From Saprospiraceae bacterium (GTDB lineage Bacteria > Bacteroidota > Bacteroidia > Chitinophagales > Saprospiraceae), in the NCBI GenBank assembly GCA_028282725.1, contig JANQHF010000004.1, forward strand, positions 62,001-126,000: 64,000 nt of DNA, read 5' to 3'. The stretch's first letter is position 1, and each line of letters starts with the position of its first letter. Shown one piece after another: positions 17,936 to 29,100 of the stretch. The translations under genes were made by a program, and so were the position numbers. The notes beneath the pieces are model-generated. The model was not told where the DNA came from, made no database searches, and saw only the letters and a list, made by a program, of their open reading frames with translations.

Positions 17936-20308
17936 ATGCAGGTAGTCAAAAGAAGTGGAAAAAAAGAGGCCGTAAGTTTTGATAAAATCACAGCAAGGAT
18001 CAAAAAACTGTGTTATGGTCTTGACCCGAATCATATAGATAATATAGAAATATCCAAAAAGGTAATTCAAGGTCTGTATGATGGTGTCCCCACTACTGAA
18101 TTAGACAATCTCGCAGCAGAGACATCTGCTTCAATGGCTGCCTATCATCCCGATTATGCCATTCTCGCAGCTCGCATTGCAATTTCTAACCTCCATAAGA
18201 ACACGAATAAGTCCTTCTCGTCGACGATGGAGGGTCTGTATAAATATGTCGACCCCAAAACGGATGAGAAAGCCGGTCTGATCGACGATCAGACAATGAA
18301 GATCATCAGAAAGAACAAGGATCGATTGAATTCGGCAATCATCTATGATCGCGATTATGATTTCGATTATTTTGGCTTCAAGACATTGGAACGTTCCTAT
18401 CTGCTCAGAATGAACGGCAAGGTGGTCGAGCGACCGCAGCACATGTTGATGAGAGCAGCCGTCGGTATTCATGGAGAAGAAATTGATGCAGCTATTGAGA
18501 CCTACCACCTGATGTCGGAAAAATGGTTTATCCACGCAACACCGACACTTTTTAATGCCGGTACACCAAAACCGCAATTGAGTTCATGCTTCCTTTTATC
18601 TGCAACCGAAGATAGCATCCCGGGCATTTTTGAAACTCTTTCAAGATGTGCCAAAATCTCTCAATCAGCCGGTGGGATCGGCCTGAGCATTCATAACATA
18701 AGAGCAAAGGGTAGTTACATCAAGGGTACAGGGGGCACCTCAAATGGCATCGTTCCCATGCTCCGTGTGTACAATGATACTGCGCGCTATGTAGATCAAG
18801 GCGGAGGAAAACGCAAAGGTGCCTTTGCTATGTACCTGGAACCCTGGCATGCAGATGTGTTTGACTTCCTGGATTTGAAAAAGAATCACGGTAAGGAAGA
18901 ATTGAGAGCACGTGACCTGTTCTATGCCCTCTGGATTCCTGATTTGTTTATGCAAAGGGTAAAGGAAGATGGTCAGTGGTCACTGTTCTGCCCGAATGAA
19001 TGTCCTGGATTGTATGATAGTTATGGTGAAAAATTCAACCAGTTGTACATGCAATACGAGGAAGAAGGAAGGGCTCGAAAAGCCATTAAAGCACAAGATC
19101 TTTGGTTCGCCATTCTCGAATCCCAGATCGAGACGGGCACACCTTACATCCTGTACAAGGATGCCTGTAATGAAAAATCCAATCAGAAGAACCTGGGGAC
19201 CATCAGAAGCAGTAACCTGTGTACTGAGATCGTTGAATATACGTCACCGGATGAAGTAGCCGTTTGTAACCTTGCTTCCATTTCCCTGCCGAAATTTGTA
19301 TCCAATAAGAGTTTTGATTTCGAAAAATTACACGAGGTCACACGGGTGATTACAAAAAATCTCAACAAGATCATTGATATCAATTACTATCCGGTACCCG
19401 AGGCAGAACGATCAAACTCCAGACATCGACCTATTGGAATAGGAGTGCAAGGCCTGGCGGATGCCTTCAGTAAGATGAGAATGCCGTTTGACAGCCCGGA
19501 AGCACGGCAATTAAATATTGATATTTTCGAAACAATCTATCATGCCGCTTTGGTTGAGTCCAATGAACTTGCCCAAAAGGACGGATCTTACGAGACGTTC
19601 AATGGATCACCTGCCAGTGAAGGTCTGTTACAATTCGATCTTTGGAATGTGACTCCTACGGATCGCTACGATTGGACAGGATTAAAACAGGAGATCCGGG
19701 ACACGGGTTTGAGAAATAGTTTATTGCTGGCTCCGATGCCTACGGCATCTACTTCTCAGATACTTGGGAATAACGAATGCATAGAGCCTTATACGTCGAA
19801 TCTCTATACACGGAGGACATTAAGCGGGGAATACATCATTGTCAACAAGCACCTCTTGAACGACTTGATTCATCTGAATCTTTGGAATGATGAAATGAAA
19901 GAACGATTGATGGCTTCCAACGGATCCATCCAGGAATTTGAAGACGTACCGCAAGAATTAAAAGATCTATACAAGACGGTCTGGGAAATCAGCCAAAAGG
20001 TCATCATTGATATGGCGGCAGATCGCGGAGCATACATCTGTCAAAGCCAGAGTCTGAATTTGTTCGTTGCCAATCCAAATTTCGGCAAGCTTACCTCTAT
20101 GCACTTTTATGCATGGCAGAAAGGATTGAAGACGGGAATGTACTACTTGCGGTCAAAAGCAGCAGTGGATCCGATAAAATTCACACTGAGCGAAAAACAT
20201 CAACAAAAATTTGTTGACAAGCAAAATGAATCATCACCTGAAATGGAGGAAATCGTCGAAGGTGAAGTCTGCACCATGGAAGATGGATGCCTGATGTGCG
20301 GTAGTTGA
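17936..20308 (+). CDS. nrdA: Ribonucleoside-diphosphate reductase large subunit (class I)
   Basis: The protein has 790 residues. An N-terminal ATP-cone (about 1-90, [20 protein letters not shown]) implies allosteric activity control by ATP/dATP. The catalytic barrel shows [34 protein letters not shown] and [13 protein letters not shown], and the C-terminal redox pair is CLMC (785-788), two residues before the end. NrdA binds substrate and effector nucleotides; the tail cysteines relay electrons from thioredoxin or glutaredoxin. It forms an operon with nrdB. A likely terminator lies 40 bp downstream inside the convergent sirtuin gene. Confidence 0.97.
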   Translation: MQVVKRSGKKEAVSFDKITARIKKLCYGLDPNHIDNIEISKKVIQGLYDGVPTTELDNLAAETSASMAAYHPDYAILAARIAISNLHKNTNKSFSSTMEGLYKYVDPKTDEKAGLIDDQTMKIIRKNKDRLNSAIIYDRDYDFDYFGFKTLERSYLLRMNGKVVERPQHMLMRAAVGIHGEEIDAAIETYHLMSEKWFIHATPTLFNAGTPKPQLSSCFLLSATEDSIPGIFETLSRCAKISQSAGGIGLSIHNIRAKGSYIKGTGGTSNGIVPMLRVYNDTARYVDQGGGKRKGAFAMYLEPWHADVFDFLDLKKNHGKEELRARDLFYALWIPDLFMQRVKEDGQWSLFCPNECPGLYDSYGEKFNQLYMQYEEEGRARKAIKAQDLWFAILESQIETGTPYILYKDACNEKSNQKNLGTIRSSNLCTEIVEYTSPDEVAVCNLASISLPKFVSNKSFDFEKLHEVTRVITKNLNKIIDINYYPVPEAERSNSRHRPIGIGVQGLADAFSKMRMPFDSPEARQLNIDIFETIYHAALVESNELAQKDGSYETFNGSPASEGLLQFDLWNVTPTDRYDWTGLKQEIRDTGLRNSLLLAPMPTASTSQILGNNECIEPYTSNLYTRRTLSGEYIIVNKHLLNDLIHLNLWNDEMKERLMASNGSIQEFEDVPQELKDLYKTVWEISQKVIIDMAADRGAYICQSQSLNLFVANPNFGKLTSMHFYAWQKGLKTGMYYLRSKAAVDPIKFTLSEKHQQKFVDKQNESSPEMEEIVEGEVCTMEDGCLMCGS

Positions 20309-20338
20309 TCTCAACCAAGTAAAATCTCTGTTAATATA

Positions 20339-21043
20339 TCATTCTAAGGCGGTGAGGATAAAATCCACCGCCTCTTTTACTTTACTGCTGGCAGGTCCTT
20401 CAAACAAATGTAGTTTTTCAACCTGTTGCTGCAGCTCATAATTGATCTGAGGTTTTGGGTCCACGTAGGTAATGGCAGTGTGCCTGGGAGCATAAGAAGT
20501 CAGGCTTGCCGCCGGATATACCTGCATAGATGTACCGATGATCATAATGAAGTCTGTGTCGACGATCTCCTTGATCGCGACGGTCAACATCGGCACTTGT
20601 TCGCCAAACCATACTACGTGGGGACGCAATCTGCCACCCAGCTCGCATGTGTCCGATTCGTTCAGATCATCTTTCCATTCGTAAATCAATTCGGGATTCA
20701 GTTCACTACGGACCTTATTCAACTCTCCGTGAAGATGAATGATTTTTGAGCTTCCGGCTTTTTCATGTAAGTCATCGACATTCTGGGTAATGATGACAGT
20801 ATCCAGGTTTTCTTCAAGACGAAGCAGGGCCAGGTGCCCTTCATTGGGCTGTGCACTTTTTAATTGCCTCCTCCTCTTGTTGTAGAATTCTCTTACAAAT
20901 GCCGCATTGCTGGCCCAGGCCTCGGGTGTAGCTACTTCATAGACATTGTAATCTTCCCAAAGTCCTCCGGTATCCCTGAATGTTTTTAACCCGCTCTCTG
21001 CGCTCATCCCGGCGCCTGTAAGCACACAAATTTTCTTACGCAT
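20339..21043 (-). CDS. cobB: NAD-dependent protein deacylase (CobB/SIRT5-type sirtuin)
   Basis: The protein has 234 residues, sirtuin core length. Motifs are GAGMSAESGLKTFRD near the N-terminus, the catalytic TQNVDDLHEKAG and IHLHGEL, VVWFGEQVP, GTSMQVYPAASL. FYNKRR around residue 55 gives the Tyr-xx-Arg pair typical of class III sirtuins that remove succinyl and malonyl groups, so desuccinylase activity is inferred. The zinc-binding Cys pairs usual in larger sirtuins are not evident: only one Cys (SDTCELGG) is seen in that region, as in several class III enzymes. Its start overlaps the 3' end of the upstream NAD(P)HX gene by 8 bp, so the two are translationally linked. Confidence 0.92.
   Translation of the reverse strand: MRKKICVLTGAGMSAESGLKTFRDTGGLWEDYNVYEVATPEAWASNAAFVREFYNKRRRQLKSAQPNEGHLALLRLEENLDTVIITQNVDDLHEKAGSSKIIHLHGELNKVRSELNPELIYEWKDDLNESDTCELGGRLRPHVVWFGEQVPMLTVAIKEIVDTDFIMIIGTSMQVYPAASLTSYAPRHTAITYVDPKPQINYELQQQVEKLHLFEGPASSKVKEAVDFILTALE
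20348..20380 (+). terminator. Likely nrdBA terminator inside the sirtuin 3' end
   Basis: GGCGGTG (20348-20354) pairs with CACCGCC (20366-20372), with an A/T-rich loop and then CTCTTTTAC on the plus strand. It lies 40 bp after the nrdA stop, within the last codons of the convergent sirtuin gene, so one sequence would serve as both coding end and terminator. Confidence 0.55.
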
Positions 21044-22514
21044 CTTTAATTTCCTTTAAAGTTGAGGGAAGGTAGGTCAACAAGTCGCTTGGGGCCATCG
21101 TCATTTCATGATGCTCTTGTACATATAGGTCAGCGGAGCGTCCGTGAAGATACACTCCGAGACAACAAGCCGTTAATGCTTCATAATTTTGAGCGCATAA
21201 TCCTGCAATCAGGCCAGTTAAGATATCACCACTGCCTCCCTTTGCGAGGGCCGCATTTCCCGAAGCATTATAGTACAATTGACCCATGGGGTCTGTTACA
21301 GAAGTATATCTTCCTTTTAAGATTATATATAAGGACAAGTCCTTCGATTTTTTCCGTTGCAATTCGACCCTTTGGTGATGGGTATCACTCTGTCCGAACA
21401 GGCGTTCAAACTCCTTTATGTGCGGTGTCAAAATGGTGCCTTTTGGTATGCGGTCAGACCAGTTATTACGGGCAATAATATTCAATGCATCGGCGTCGAG
21501 GATCAACTGCCCTCCGGAGTGGGTGAGCACATCGCTGACGGCCTGCAGGGCTTCGGATCCCAGTCCAAGGCCGGGACCGATGGACAACACGTCGTACTTC
21601 TGTATAGCTGCCGCCTCCAGGTCGGCCTCATGAAGGGACTCGGGCACCAGTGAAACCAGCAGATTCTCACCGTCAATTGTATGCGTAAAAGTATAACCCG
21701 CGCCGGATCGAATGCATGCCCGGGCCGCCATGGTCCCCGCACCGAGCATCTGATTCGATATGACATGCAATGCCTTACCCATCATTCCTTTATGAGCAAA
21801 TCTTGGTCTGCTTCGTATCCTTTCTTTTTGATAAGAGCTGTCCAAAAGAAAGAAATCACCGGATAATGATTTGATAATTTCCGGGTCAAGACCTATGGAT
21901 CTATAGGTCCATTCACCTATGAAAGCATCATTTGATGCATCAAAAAATGACAACTTGGGGAACTCGAAAGAAAAGGTTGCTGTGCAATGCATGGCGTTAT
22001 GAGTCACATGCTCATGTGCCATTAATCCGGATGGACAATCTACAGCGAAGACTTCAGAATATGTGTTATTGACCTGTTCGACGAGTGAATAGTAAAACCC
22101 CTCAAGGGGTCGATCCGTCCCATTGCCGAGTAATGCATCGATCAGAATGGCATCTCCGGCTAACACCGAACAGTCGGACAGTCCCTTCAATTCACTGCTT
22201 GAAATGTCTTTTCGCCGTTGAAGCCTTTCCAAAAAATACCGGTTTTCCGGACTCCTTTTATCCGCTGTATCAAGGTGAAGAATATGGACATGATATCCTC
22301 GATTAGCTAATAATTCTGCAATCAAAAAGCCATCGGCGCCGTTGTTCCCATTTCCGCATAGGACATGTATTGGTGTGTATTGATTGATTTGTGGAATCAG
22401 CCATTCCACGAAATTGTTCGATGCACGGAAAATCAATTCCCGGCTCGTAATTCCTTTTTTGATGGTCTCCTCATCGATCACTTTTATTTGTGAACTAGTA
22501 AAAAGTGGTATCAT
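21036..22514 (-). CDS. nnr: Bifunctional NAD(P)HX epimerase / ADP-dependent NAD(P)HX dehydratase
   Basis: The protein has 492 residues, two fused domains. The N-terminal YjeF epimerase domain shows LCGNGNNGADGFLIAELLANRGY and DALLGNGTDRPL. The C-terminal dehydratase domain shows AGTMAARACIRSGAGY, SIGPGLGLGSEALQ, LDADALNIIA, TPHIKEFERLFG and KGGSGDILTGLIAGL. The enzyme repairs hydrated NADH and NADPH. Linkage by an 8-bp overlap to an NAD-consuming sirtuin is a plausible NAD-metabolism pairing. The start at 22512-22514 is the natural ATG (MIPLFTSSQIKVIDEETI). Confidence 0.95.
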   Translation of the reverse strand: MIPLFTSSQIKVIDEETIKKGITSRELIFRASNNFVEWLIPQINQYTPIHVLCGNGNNGADGFLIAELLANRGYHVHILHLDTADKRSPENRYFLERLQRRKDISSSELKGLSDCSVLAGDAILIDALLGNGTDRPLEGFYYSLVEQVNNTYSEVFAVDCPSGLMAHEHVTHNAMHCTATFSFEFPKLSFFDASNDAFIGEWTYRSIGLDPEIIKSLSGDFFLLDSSYQKERIRSRPRFAHKGMMGKALHVISNQMLGAGTMAARACIRSGAGYTFTHTIDGENLLVSLVPESLHEADLEAAAIQKYDVLSIGPGLGLGSEALQAVSDVLTHSGGQLILDADALNIIARNNWSDRIPKGTILTPHIKEFERLFGQSDTHHQRVELQRKKSKDLSLYIILKGRYTSVTDPMGQLYYNASGNAALAKGGSGDILTGLIAGLCAQNYEALTACCLGVYLHGRSADLYVQEHHEMTMAPSDLLTYLPSTLKEIKDA

Positions 22515-22727
22515 TTATATAAAAAAATTAATATATATAAGATTCTTTAAATCTGATAATTAATGATAAAAGATCAATCAATTATTATTACATTTACGCA
22601 TTGATTTTGACTGGTAAAACTTTAACCAAGGGTAATCACCTGAAAATAGTGCGCATTTGCACTGTTTTTTTGTGACTAAGGTAGTTTTTCTTGGTCCAAA
22701 TTCTGTGAACAAACCTTTATACCTGAG

Positions 22728-23735
22728 ATGAGAAAAATTTTACTCTTTCTTACATTTTTGGTAGTTGCTGGTGCCTTGAGTGCACAGGATATTCACTATT
22801 CCCAATTCTACAATTCCCCTCTAAATGTAAATCCGGCGAAGACCGGAATTTTCAATGGTGATAAAAGAGTCAATCTCAGTTATAAAAGTCAATGGCGTTC
22901 AGTCCCGGTTCCCTGGACAACATTTAGCGGTTCCTTTGACCGGAAATTTTATCCTCGATATGGTAAGGAGCATTTCTTTTCAATGGGAGTACTCTTTAAC
23001 TATGACATCCAGGGTGAGCTGACCGATTTGAACCTGACAAACATCAATCTCACAGGAAGCTGGACAAAAATTATCAATGAAAATAACCTGTTCACAATAG
23101 GGGCACTTTTGGGTTTTGCGACCCGGGGCTTTGACAGTAATTCGTTGACCTGGGATAATCAATGGAATGGGTTTGAATTGGATCCCACACTTCCGACAGG
23201 CGAAAATTTTGATGCGGAACGAATTTCGTTCTTCGAGAATGGTCTTGGCTTGAATTACAGATGGCAACAAAGTAGCAGGACGAAGCTGGACCTTGGTATT
23301 GGTGGCTTTCATCTGATCGAACCCACAGTCGGTTTTTATGAAAATGATGATATAAAGCTTGCAAGAAGGATTTCTTTTACGGGAATGGGTAGCTTCCAGA
23401 TGAGTGATAAATTTGATTTAGGGCTGAATGCGCTCTATCAGACTCAAAGAGACTACAATGAATTTATAGGTACTGCCTTAGGAAAGATCCATGTCAATCA
23501 GAGCAGGGGGAAGGAATTGGAGGTGCATGTAGGATTTGGATGGCGTTCGGGGAGATCGTGGTATCCGGTTGTCGGAATCCAACATCGTCAATTTTACATT
23601 TCAGCAAACTATGATGTAGACCATACAGATTTCGCAACGAGAGGAGGAATCAGGAGACCGACGTCATTTGAGATCCACTTGAATTATTTAATAACCGATG
23701 TAAAGCCAAAGGTGAAAGTCTGCCCAATATTCTAG
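22728..23735 (+). CDS. PorP/SprF family type IX secretion outer-membrane protein
   Basis: The protein has 335 residues. A signal peptide (MRKILLFLTFLVVAGALSAQ) is followed immediately by DIHYSQFYNSPLNVNPAKTG, the hallmark opening of PorP/SprF. The remainder is predicted beta-strands with aromatic ends, ending HLNYLITDVKPKVKVCPIF. SprF-type proteins are partners needed for export of, or surface attachment by, a specific type B T9SS cargo. The next two genes in the same orientation, separated by 3 bp each, are an OmpA-type protein and a type B cargo, which fits that model. The upstream 213 bp is very A/T-rich. Confidence 0.93.
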   Translation: MRKILLFLTFLVVAGALSAQDIHYSQFYNSPLNVNPAKTGIFNGDKRVNLSYKSQWRSVPVPWTTFSGSFDRKFYPRYGKEHFFSMGVLFNYDIQGELTDLNLTNINLTGSWTKIINENNLFTIGALLGFATRGFDSNSLTWDNQWNGFELDPTLPTGENFDAERISFFENGLGLNYRWQQSSRTKLDLGIGGFHLIEPTVGFYENDDIKLARRISFTGMGSFQMSDKFDLGLNALYQTQRDYNEFIGTALGKIHVNQSRGKELEVHVGFGWRSGRSWYPVVGIQHRQFYISANYDVDHTDFATRGGIRRPTSFEIHLNYLITDVKPKVKVCPIF

Positions 23736-23738
23736 GAT

Positions 23739-26192
23739 ATGAGGATGATGCAATTGTACATAGCGGCTATATTGATGTTGATCAGTCTTTCGTCCCGGGG
23801 ACAGACTCAGAAGGCTTTCCTGAATGCTGCAGGGGAGGCGTACAACAGCGAGAATTACTATACGGCTTTGGATTATTACCTGGAGGCACTTGAATTTGAT
23901 ACGTCCGATATCAATATCATGTATATGGCTGCCGAAGCAGCACGGAAATTCAGTTCGTTCGAGGTTGCTGAAGACTTGTATACAAAAGTGTTAGCCCAAG
24001 ACAGCGACGCCGCATTTCCTGAAGCCGGTTTTCATCTGGCAACCGTCCAACAACTCCAGGGAAAGTACGACGTGGCCAGACGCAACTACGAGATGTATGT
24101 CAGTCAATATGAGGGAGATAACCAAAGGTTGACGGATAGATCCGGAAAGGAAATTGCTTCCATCGATTGGGCACAGGATAAAATCAATAATCCTGATCCA
24201 TCCATTTCCATTATGCGAATGGGTGGTGTGGTCAATACACCCAATTCGGAGATTGGTGCCATTATGGACGGTGATAACCTCGTGTATTCATCTGTTCAAT
24301 ATTTACCTGAAGATCGAAAGACTTATTCTGATAAACTGATCTCCAAGGTATTGACATCGACGGATTCCCTTACATCATATGAAATTGCAGATGATTTTAA
24401 CAAACCTAATCTGCATACGGCTCATGTTACGTTCAATATGAATCGTTCGAAGGTATTCTATACGGTATGTGAATACATCACGGATACCGAGGTAAGGTGT
24501 GATTTGTATTGCAGGGCGATCCTTGGAGATGGCACATATGGGATTGAAAAGAAATTACCCTCACCCGTCAATGTGGATTCGTTTACTACAACTCAACCCA
24601 ACGTTGCCTTTGATAAGGATTCCGGACAGGAGATCCTGTACTTCGTTTCCAATCGTCCCGGTGGGAAAGGCGGTCTTGATATTTGGGCTTCGAATATAAC
24701 GGGCGTAGAATCCTTTGCCGATCCGGTTAATGTTACATCTGTTAATACGGCATCCGATGAGATGTCTCCGTTCTTTCACAATAATTCCCAGGTCTTGTAT
24801 TTCAGTACGGATGGAGATATGACTCTTGGAGGATTCGATGTCTACCGAAGTGTGAAATCCGGAGGTCAATTTGAAAAAGCAGAAAATGTAGGTGCTCCGA
24901 TCAATAGCAGCTACAACGATGTCTATTACAAATTGTCTGAAGAAGGTGATAGGGGATTACTGTCATCTAACAGGTTGGGCTCTCAATACGTGGATGAAAT
25001 CAACAAATCGTGTTGCTACGACATATACGAGGCTCAGATCGGGGATCTTGAGATCAGTGTTAATGCACTCACGTTTGATGCCAAGTCCCTGGATAGCCTG
25101 GAAGGGGTAACCGTTCAATTGATCGATGCCCGTACAGGTGCTGTCCTCAATACCATTACTAATGATATTGGCGCTGATCACATTTTTGAACTGGAGAGGG
25201 CAAAGGAATATTTACTGGTGAGTTCAAAACCTGAATATTACACAGATACTCTTCCACTGAATACCAATACTGTCTTTTCGTCGGAGGATCTTATTCGCAA
25301 GATTTATATGAGAAGAAGCAGCCTTGAGTTGCAGGTATTTACATTTGATGAAATTTCAAGGGAACCTCTGATTGGTACAACAGTCTTGCTTGAGGATTTG
25401 ACGGATAGCAGTATTCAATCCGTTAGTCTGACCAATGAAAATGCACATGACTTTGTGTTCAATGTCATTCCGGGTCACAGTTACAGAATTACGGCAAGTC
25501 GGGATCGATACTATGACTCATTCAAGGAATTTGTTGCCAATGACGATGATGGATCCGGAATGATTACCAAGGAATTATTCCTGACAAGAAGGGATTTGAA
25601 CCTTTATCTGCCTTTGGCACTATACTATGATAATGATCTTCCTGATGAAAATTCAAGAGAGCTGACAACCGAAAAAACATATACGGAGACCTTTGACCAA
25701 TACATCCTTAAAAAGTTCGAATTCATCGACGAGTATACCACTGGATTGTCAGGTTCAGAGCGTGATCTTGCTGAGTCGAGAGTTGAGGAATTTTTCGAAC
25801 AAGATGTAAAAGAAGGATTTGACAGGTTCACGAGGTTCCTAGACTTTATCACTGGTCAATTGCAGGATGGTCAGTCATTCGATCTGTCGATTCGCGGTTT
25901 TGCCAGTCCACGAGCAGATACGAAGTACAATCTTGCCTTGAGTCAAAGAAGGGTAGTGAGTGTACAAAACGAACTTCGGTCGTTCCGTCAGGGAGTCCTC
26001 TTGCCGTTTATTGAAAATGGTCAATTGAAGATTACTGAATTGTCATATGGAGAAAGTCTTGCACCGGATAATGTGAGCGATGTATTGTACGACAGAAGAA
26101 ATTCAATATTCAGTCCTGAAGCATCCAGGGAGAGAAGATCTGAAATTGTTGAAATAAAACAGGGTTCACCCCTATTGGATAGTCAAAATTAA
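23739..26192 (+). CDS. TPR-PD40-OmpA surface protein (PorE-like)
   Basis: The protein has 817 residues. Order of parts: signal peptide (MQLYIAAILMLISLSSRGQ), TPR-like region at about 25-130 (AYNSENYYTALDYYLEAL, FHLATVQQLQGKYDVAR), PD40/WD40-like beta-propeller at about 150-420 (LYFVSNRPGGKGGLDIW, VLYFSTDGDMTLGGFDVYRS), carboxypeptidase-regulatory-like beta segments, and a C-terminal OmpA peptidoglycan-binding domain (SIRGFASPRADTKYNLALSQ). This is the architecture of PorE-type T9SS accessory proteins and related gliding proteins. It probably tethers the SprF-type barrel and its cargo to the cell wall. It is tightly coupled to both neighbours. Confidence 0.88.
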   Translation: MRMMQLYIAAILMLISLSSRGQTQKAFLNAAGEAYNSENYYTALDYYLEALEFDTSDINIMYMAAEAARKFSSFEVAEDLYTKVLAQDSDAAFPEAGFHLATVQQLQGKYDVARRNYEMYVSQYEGDNQRLTDRSGKEIASIDWAQDKINNPDPSISIMRMGGVVNTPNSEIGAIMDGDNLVYSSVQYLPEDRKTYSDKLISKVLTSTDSLTSYEIADDFNKPNLHTAHVTFNMNRSKVFYTVCEYITDTEVRCDLYCRAILGDGTYGIEKKLPSPVNVDSFTTTQPNVAFDKDSGQEILYFVSNRPGGKGGLDIWASNITGVESFADPVNVTSVNTASDEMSPFFHNNSQVLYFSTDGDMTLGGFDVYRSVKSGGQFEKAENVGAPINSSYNDVYYKLSEEGDRGLLSSNRLGSQYVDEINKSCCYDIYEAQIGDLEISVNALTFDAKSLDSLEGVTVQLIDARTGAVLNTITNDIGADHIFELERAKEYLLVSSKPEYYTDTLPLNTNTVFSSEDLIRKIYMRRSSLELQVFTFDEISREPLIGTTVLLEDLTDSSIQSVSLTNENAHDFVFNVIPGHSYRITASRDRYYDSFKEFVANDDDGSGMITKELFLTRRDLNLYLPLALYYDNDLPDENSRELTTEKTYTETFDQYILKKFEFIDEYTTGLSGSERDLAESRVEEFFEQDVKEGFDRFTRFLDFITGQLQDGQSFDLSIRGFASPRADTKYNLALSQRRVVSVQNELRSFRQGVLLPFIENGQLKITELSYGESLAPDNVSDVLYDRRNSIFSPEASRERRSEIVEIKQGSPLLDSQN

Positions 26193-26195
26193 CTC

Positions 26196-29100
26196 ATGAT
26201 AATGCAAGTGCTAATGAGTCAAATAATGAAAAATATCAACAGACTGGCGATCCTGGGATTAATTCTATTGTGTTCCGGTTTTGTTCAGGAGTTACAGGCC
26301 ACACATATTGTTGGTGCGGATATGACTTTCAGCTGCACTGCAAAGGATTGGTATGAGATTCATCTGACTGTAAGAAGAGATTGCTTCAACGGAGATCCGG
26401 AAGCGGTATTTGACGATCCTGGCTATGTAGGTATCTATGATGCCTTTGGCACACCCCTCAATTGGTTAGGAAGTCTTGGATTGGTCAGGATGGAGTTAGT
26501 GAGTGTTGAAAATATAGATCCGGACGTACTGGGTTGCGCCCCGGATGGAACCGAAATCTGTGTTTCTGAAGCCAGATACGTTGGCAAGGTATTTCTTCCA
26601 TTCCGGGAAAAAGGATATATCCTGGGATACCAAAGATGTTGCAGGAATGTGACCTTGTCGAATATCGTGAATCCCCTGGAGACCGGGAATACATCCTTTG
26701 TTTGCATTACAGAAGAGTCATTAAGTACATGTAATATTTCACCGGAATTCGGTAACTGGCCTTCGATTACCATTTGTGCCGGAGTGCCTCTTGCTTTTGA
26801 TGCCTCTGCTACCGATGCTGAAGGAGACAGTCTTGCATACAAATTATATACACCTCACGCAGGCGCATCATTAGCCACTCCTCAACCTATACCACCAGAG
26901 GGCCCTCCCTATGATGAAGTGGAATATGCCCCGGGTTTTTCATTGGAAAATATGTTGGGCAGTGGAACACCACTGACAATCGATGAAACAACAGGATTGT
27001 TGACAGCCACTCCGGGCGCTGTCGGTCAATACCTGGTCGGAATCCTTGTGGAAGAATGGAGAGATGGAAAAGAAATCTCCAAAACGAGGAGAAACTTCGA
27101 ATACAATGTCATTATATGTGACCCGGAAAAGCTTCTGTCCTTTGAGGCTCCGGACGTACAATGCGAAGGGTTGACCGTGAACTTTGTCAATACGACTTTC
27201 AACCAGGACAGGACATTCAATTGGAACTTTAACTATCCAAATGATGACCCGGCCTTTATGTCCAACGAAGTTTCACCATCATTTACCTATCCTGAGCGAG
27301 GCACCTACCTGGTGCAAATGACGGCAACCGGGGGACCGGAGACATGTAATACACAAGTGATCAAGGAAGTCAGGGTTGCAGATTCACACCTGAGCGCTTC
27401 ATTTGAAGTGAATCAACCGATGTGCATCGGCGATCAACTCACATTGAGATTTAACTCAACCTCGGAAGAACCCGATCCGGAGGAAAGTATCGTATTGAGT
27501 CGTTTCGATATCCAGGCAGGTAATAATACGTTCAGTGTAGAAGGATCAAATCCGGAAATTACGGTGCCGTGTGCATCTTCAATTTCCATAACACATACAG
27601 TTGAATCATCAAATACTTGTACAGCAACCACTACTCAAAATTTCGATAGTATACCAGTCAATCCACCGGTGAGCGTAGAGTTCTTTGGTGATACGCTTTA
27701 CGTATGTCCCGGAGAGGAAATCAGGTTGATCTCCAATCCTAACCCGGAATGGACATATACATGGACACCGGAAACCGGACTTGACCTAACAGATCCTTCC
27801 AATCCTCTTGCATCACCTGAAGAATCGACTACCTATTTCGTTGAAGTGACAAATGGGGACATGATAGATTCCGGTTCTGTGCGTGTAGAGAGAATTGATG
27901 ATATCCTGGATATAGCGATTATCAACAATTCGGGAGAATGCGCAGATGTGGCTGATCTGACTGCGGTGGCCAACAATGCTATGGGATTTGCAGTGGTTTA
28001 TGAATGGTCACTGGACCAAAACTTCAGCAGTGTTGTCGCCACGGGTGCGGATGTTCAGATTCCAATTGAGGGTGAATCAGCGACCTTCTACTTACGTGCA
28101 GGCGGAGAGCGATTCTGTGGCAGCAATGTTCCTAATGTGACAGTGGAACGCTTCGCCCAGGGAATCAGTGCACAGTTTGAACCGATCAATACCTGTGTAA
28201 GTCCTGATGGTATGGTTTCAGTGGTCACGTCCAACCCGGATAACCCGATTACCGTGATTTGGGAACCTTCTGATAATATTACTTCCGGATTGAATTCCCA
28301 AACAGTAAATATTACAGCACTCGAAGGACAAACGGAAATCAGTCTGACCTACACAGCTTTTGATAGTGAGGGGTGTATGAAGATCGATACGATCATCGTT
28401 CCGGTTGTAGATGAATTGATTGTCATGATCAGTGGCGGCCCAAGCGTCTGTAATGAGTCCTCCGTTTATTTCGCAAGTGCCAATGTTTCTAATGAATTCG
28501 TCAGTTATGAATGGTCACTCGACGAAGGCTTTGCGGATATCATTTCGACAGATTCCATTGTGATGACGGATGCTCCCGCCGGTAATACCTTATACCTAAG
28601 GGGTCGAACCGAACTTTGCGAGAGCAATGTTGCTTCGATAATTATAGAAGAAAGTACAGGTATTCTTGATGTGGACGCACCGCGCAGGATTTGTGTCGGA
28701 GATACGGCAGATGTGGAATTGCTGATTCCTGCAGGAGACAATTTAGTGGTAACCTGGGATCCTGCGCAGGAAATCATCTCTGGCCTGAATGAACCGGTTG
28801 TTATCATTGTAGGTCTCGCAACGACGAGCCCAAGCGTCATCCTCTCTTACACAGCTACAGATGGTGATTCATGCATATTGACGGGTTCAATTGAAATCCC
28901 ATATAGTACAGTTATACCTCCGGCTCCTGATCCTCAGATACAATGCGGAACCCATGGGGTATCATTTGTCATTGATCCTATCTATGAGGATGGCGATGTT
29001 TTCTGGGATTTTGGTACGATCGCCGGAGAAACCGTAACGAGCACGGAAGCAAATCCATTGATTGATTTTGGTATGCCCGGAATCTACTCAGCTTCCCTTT

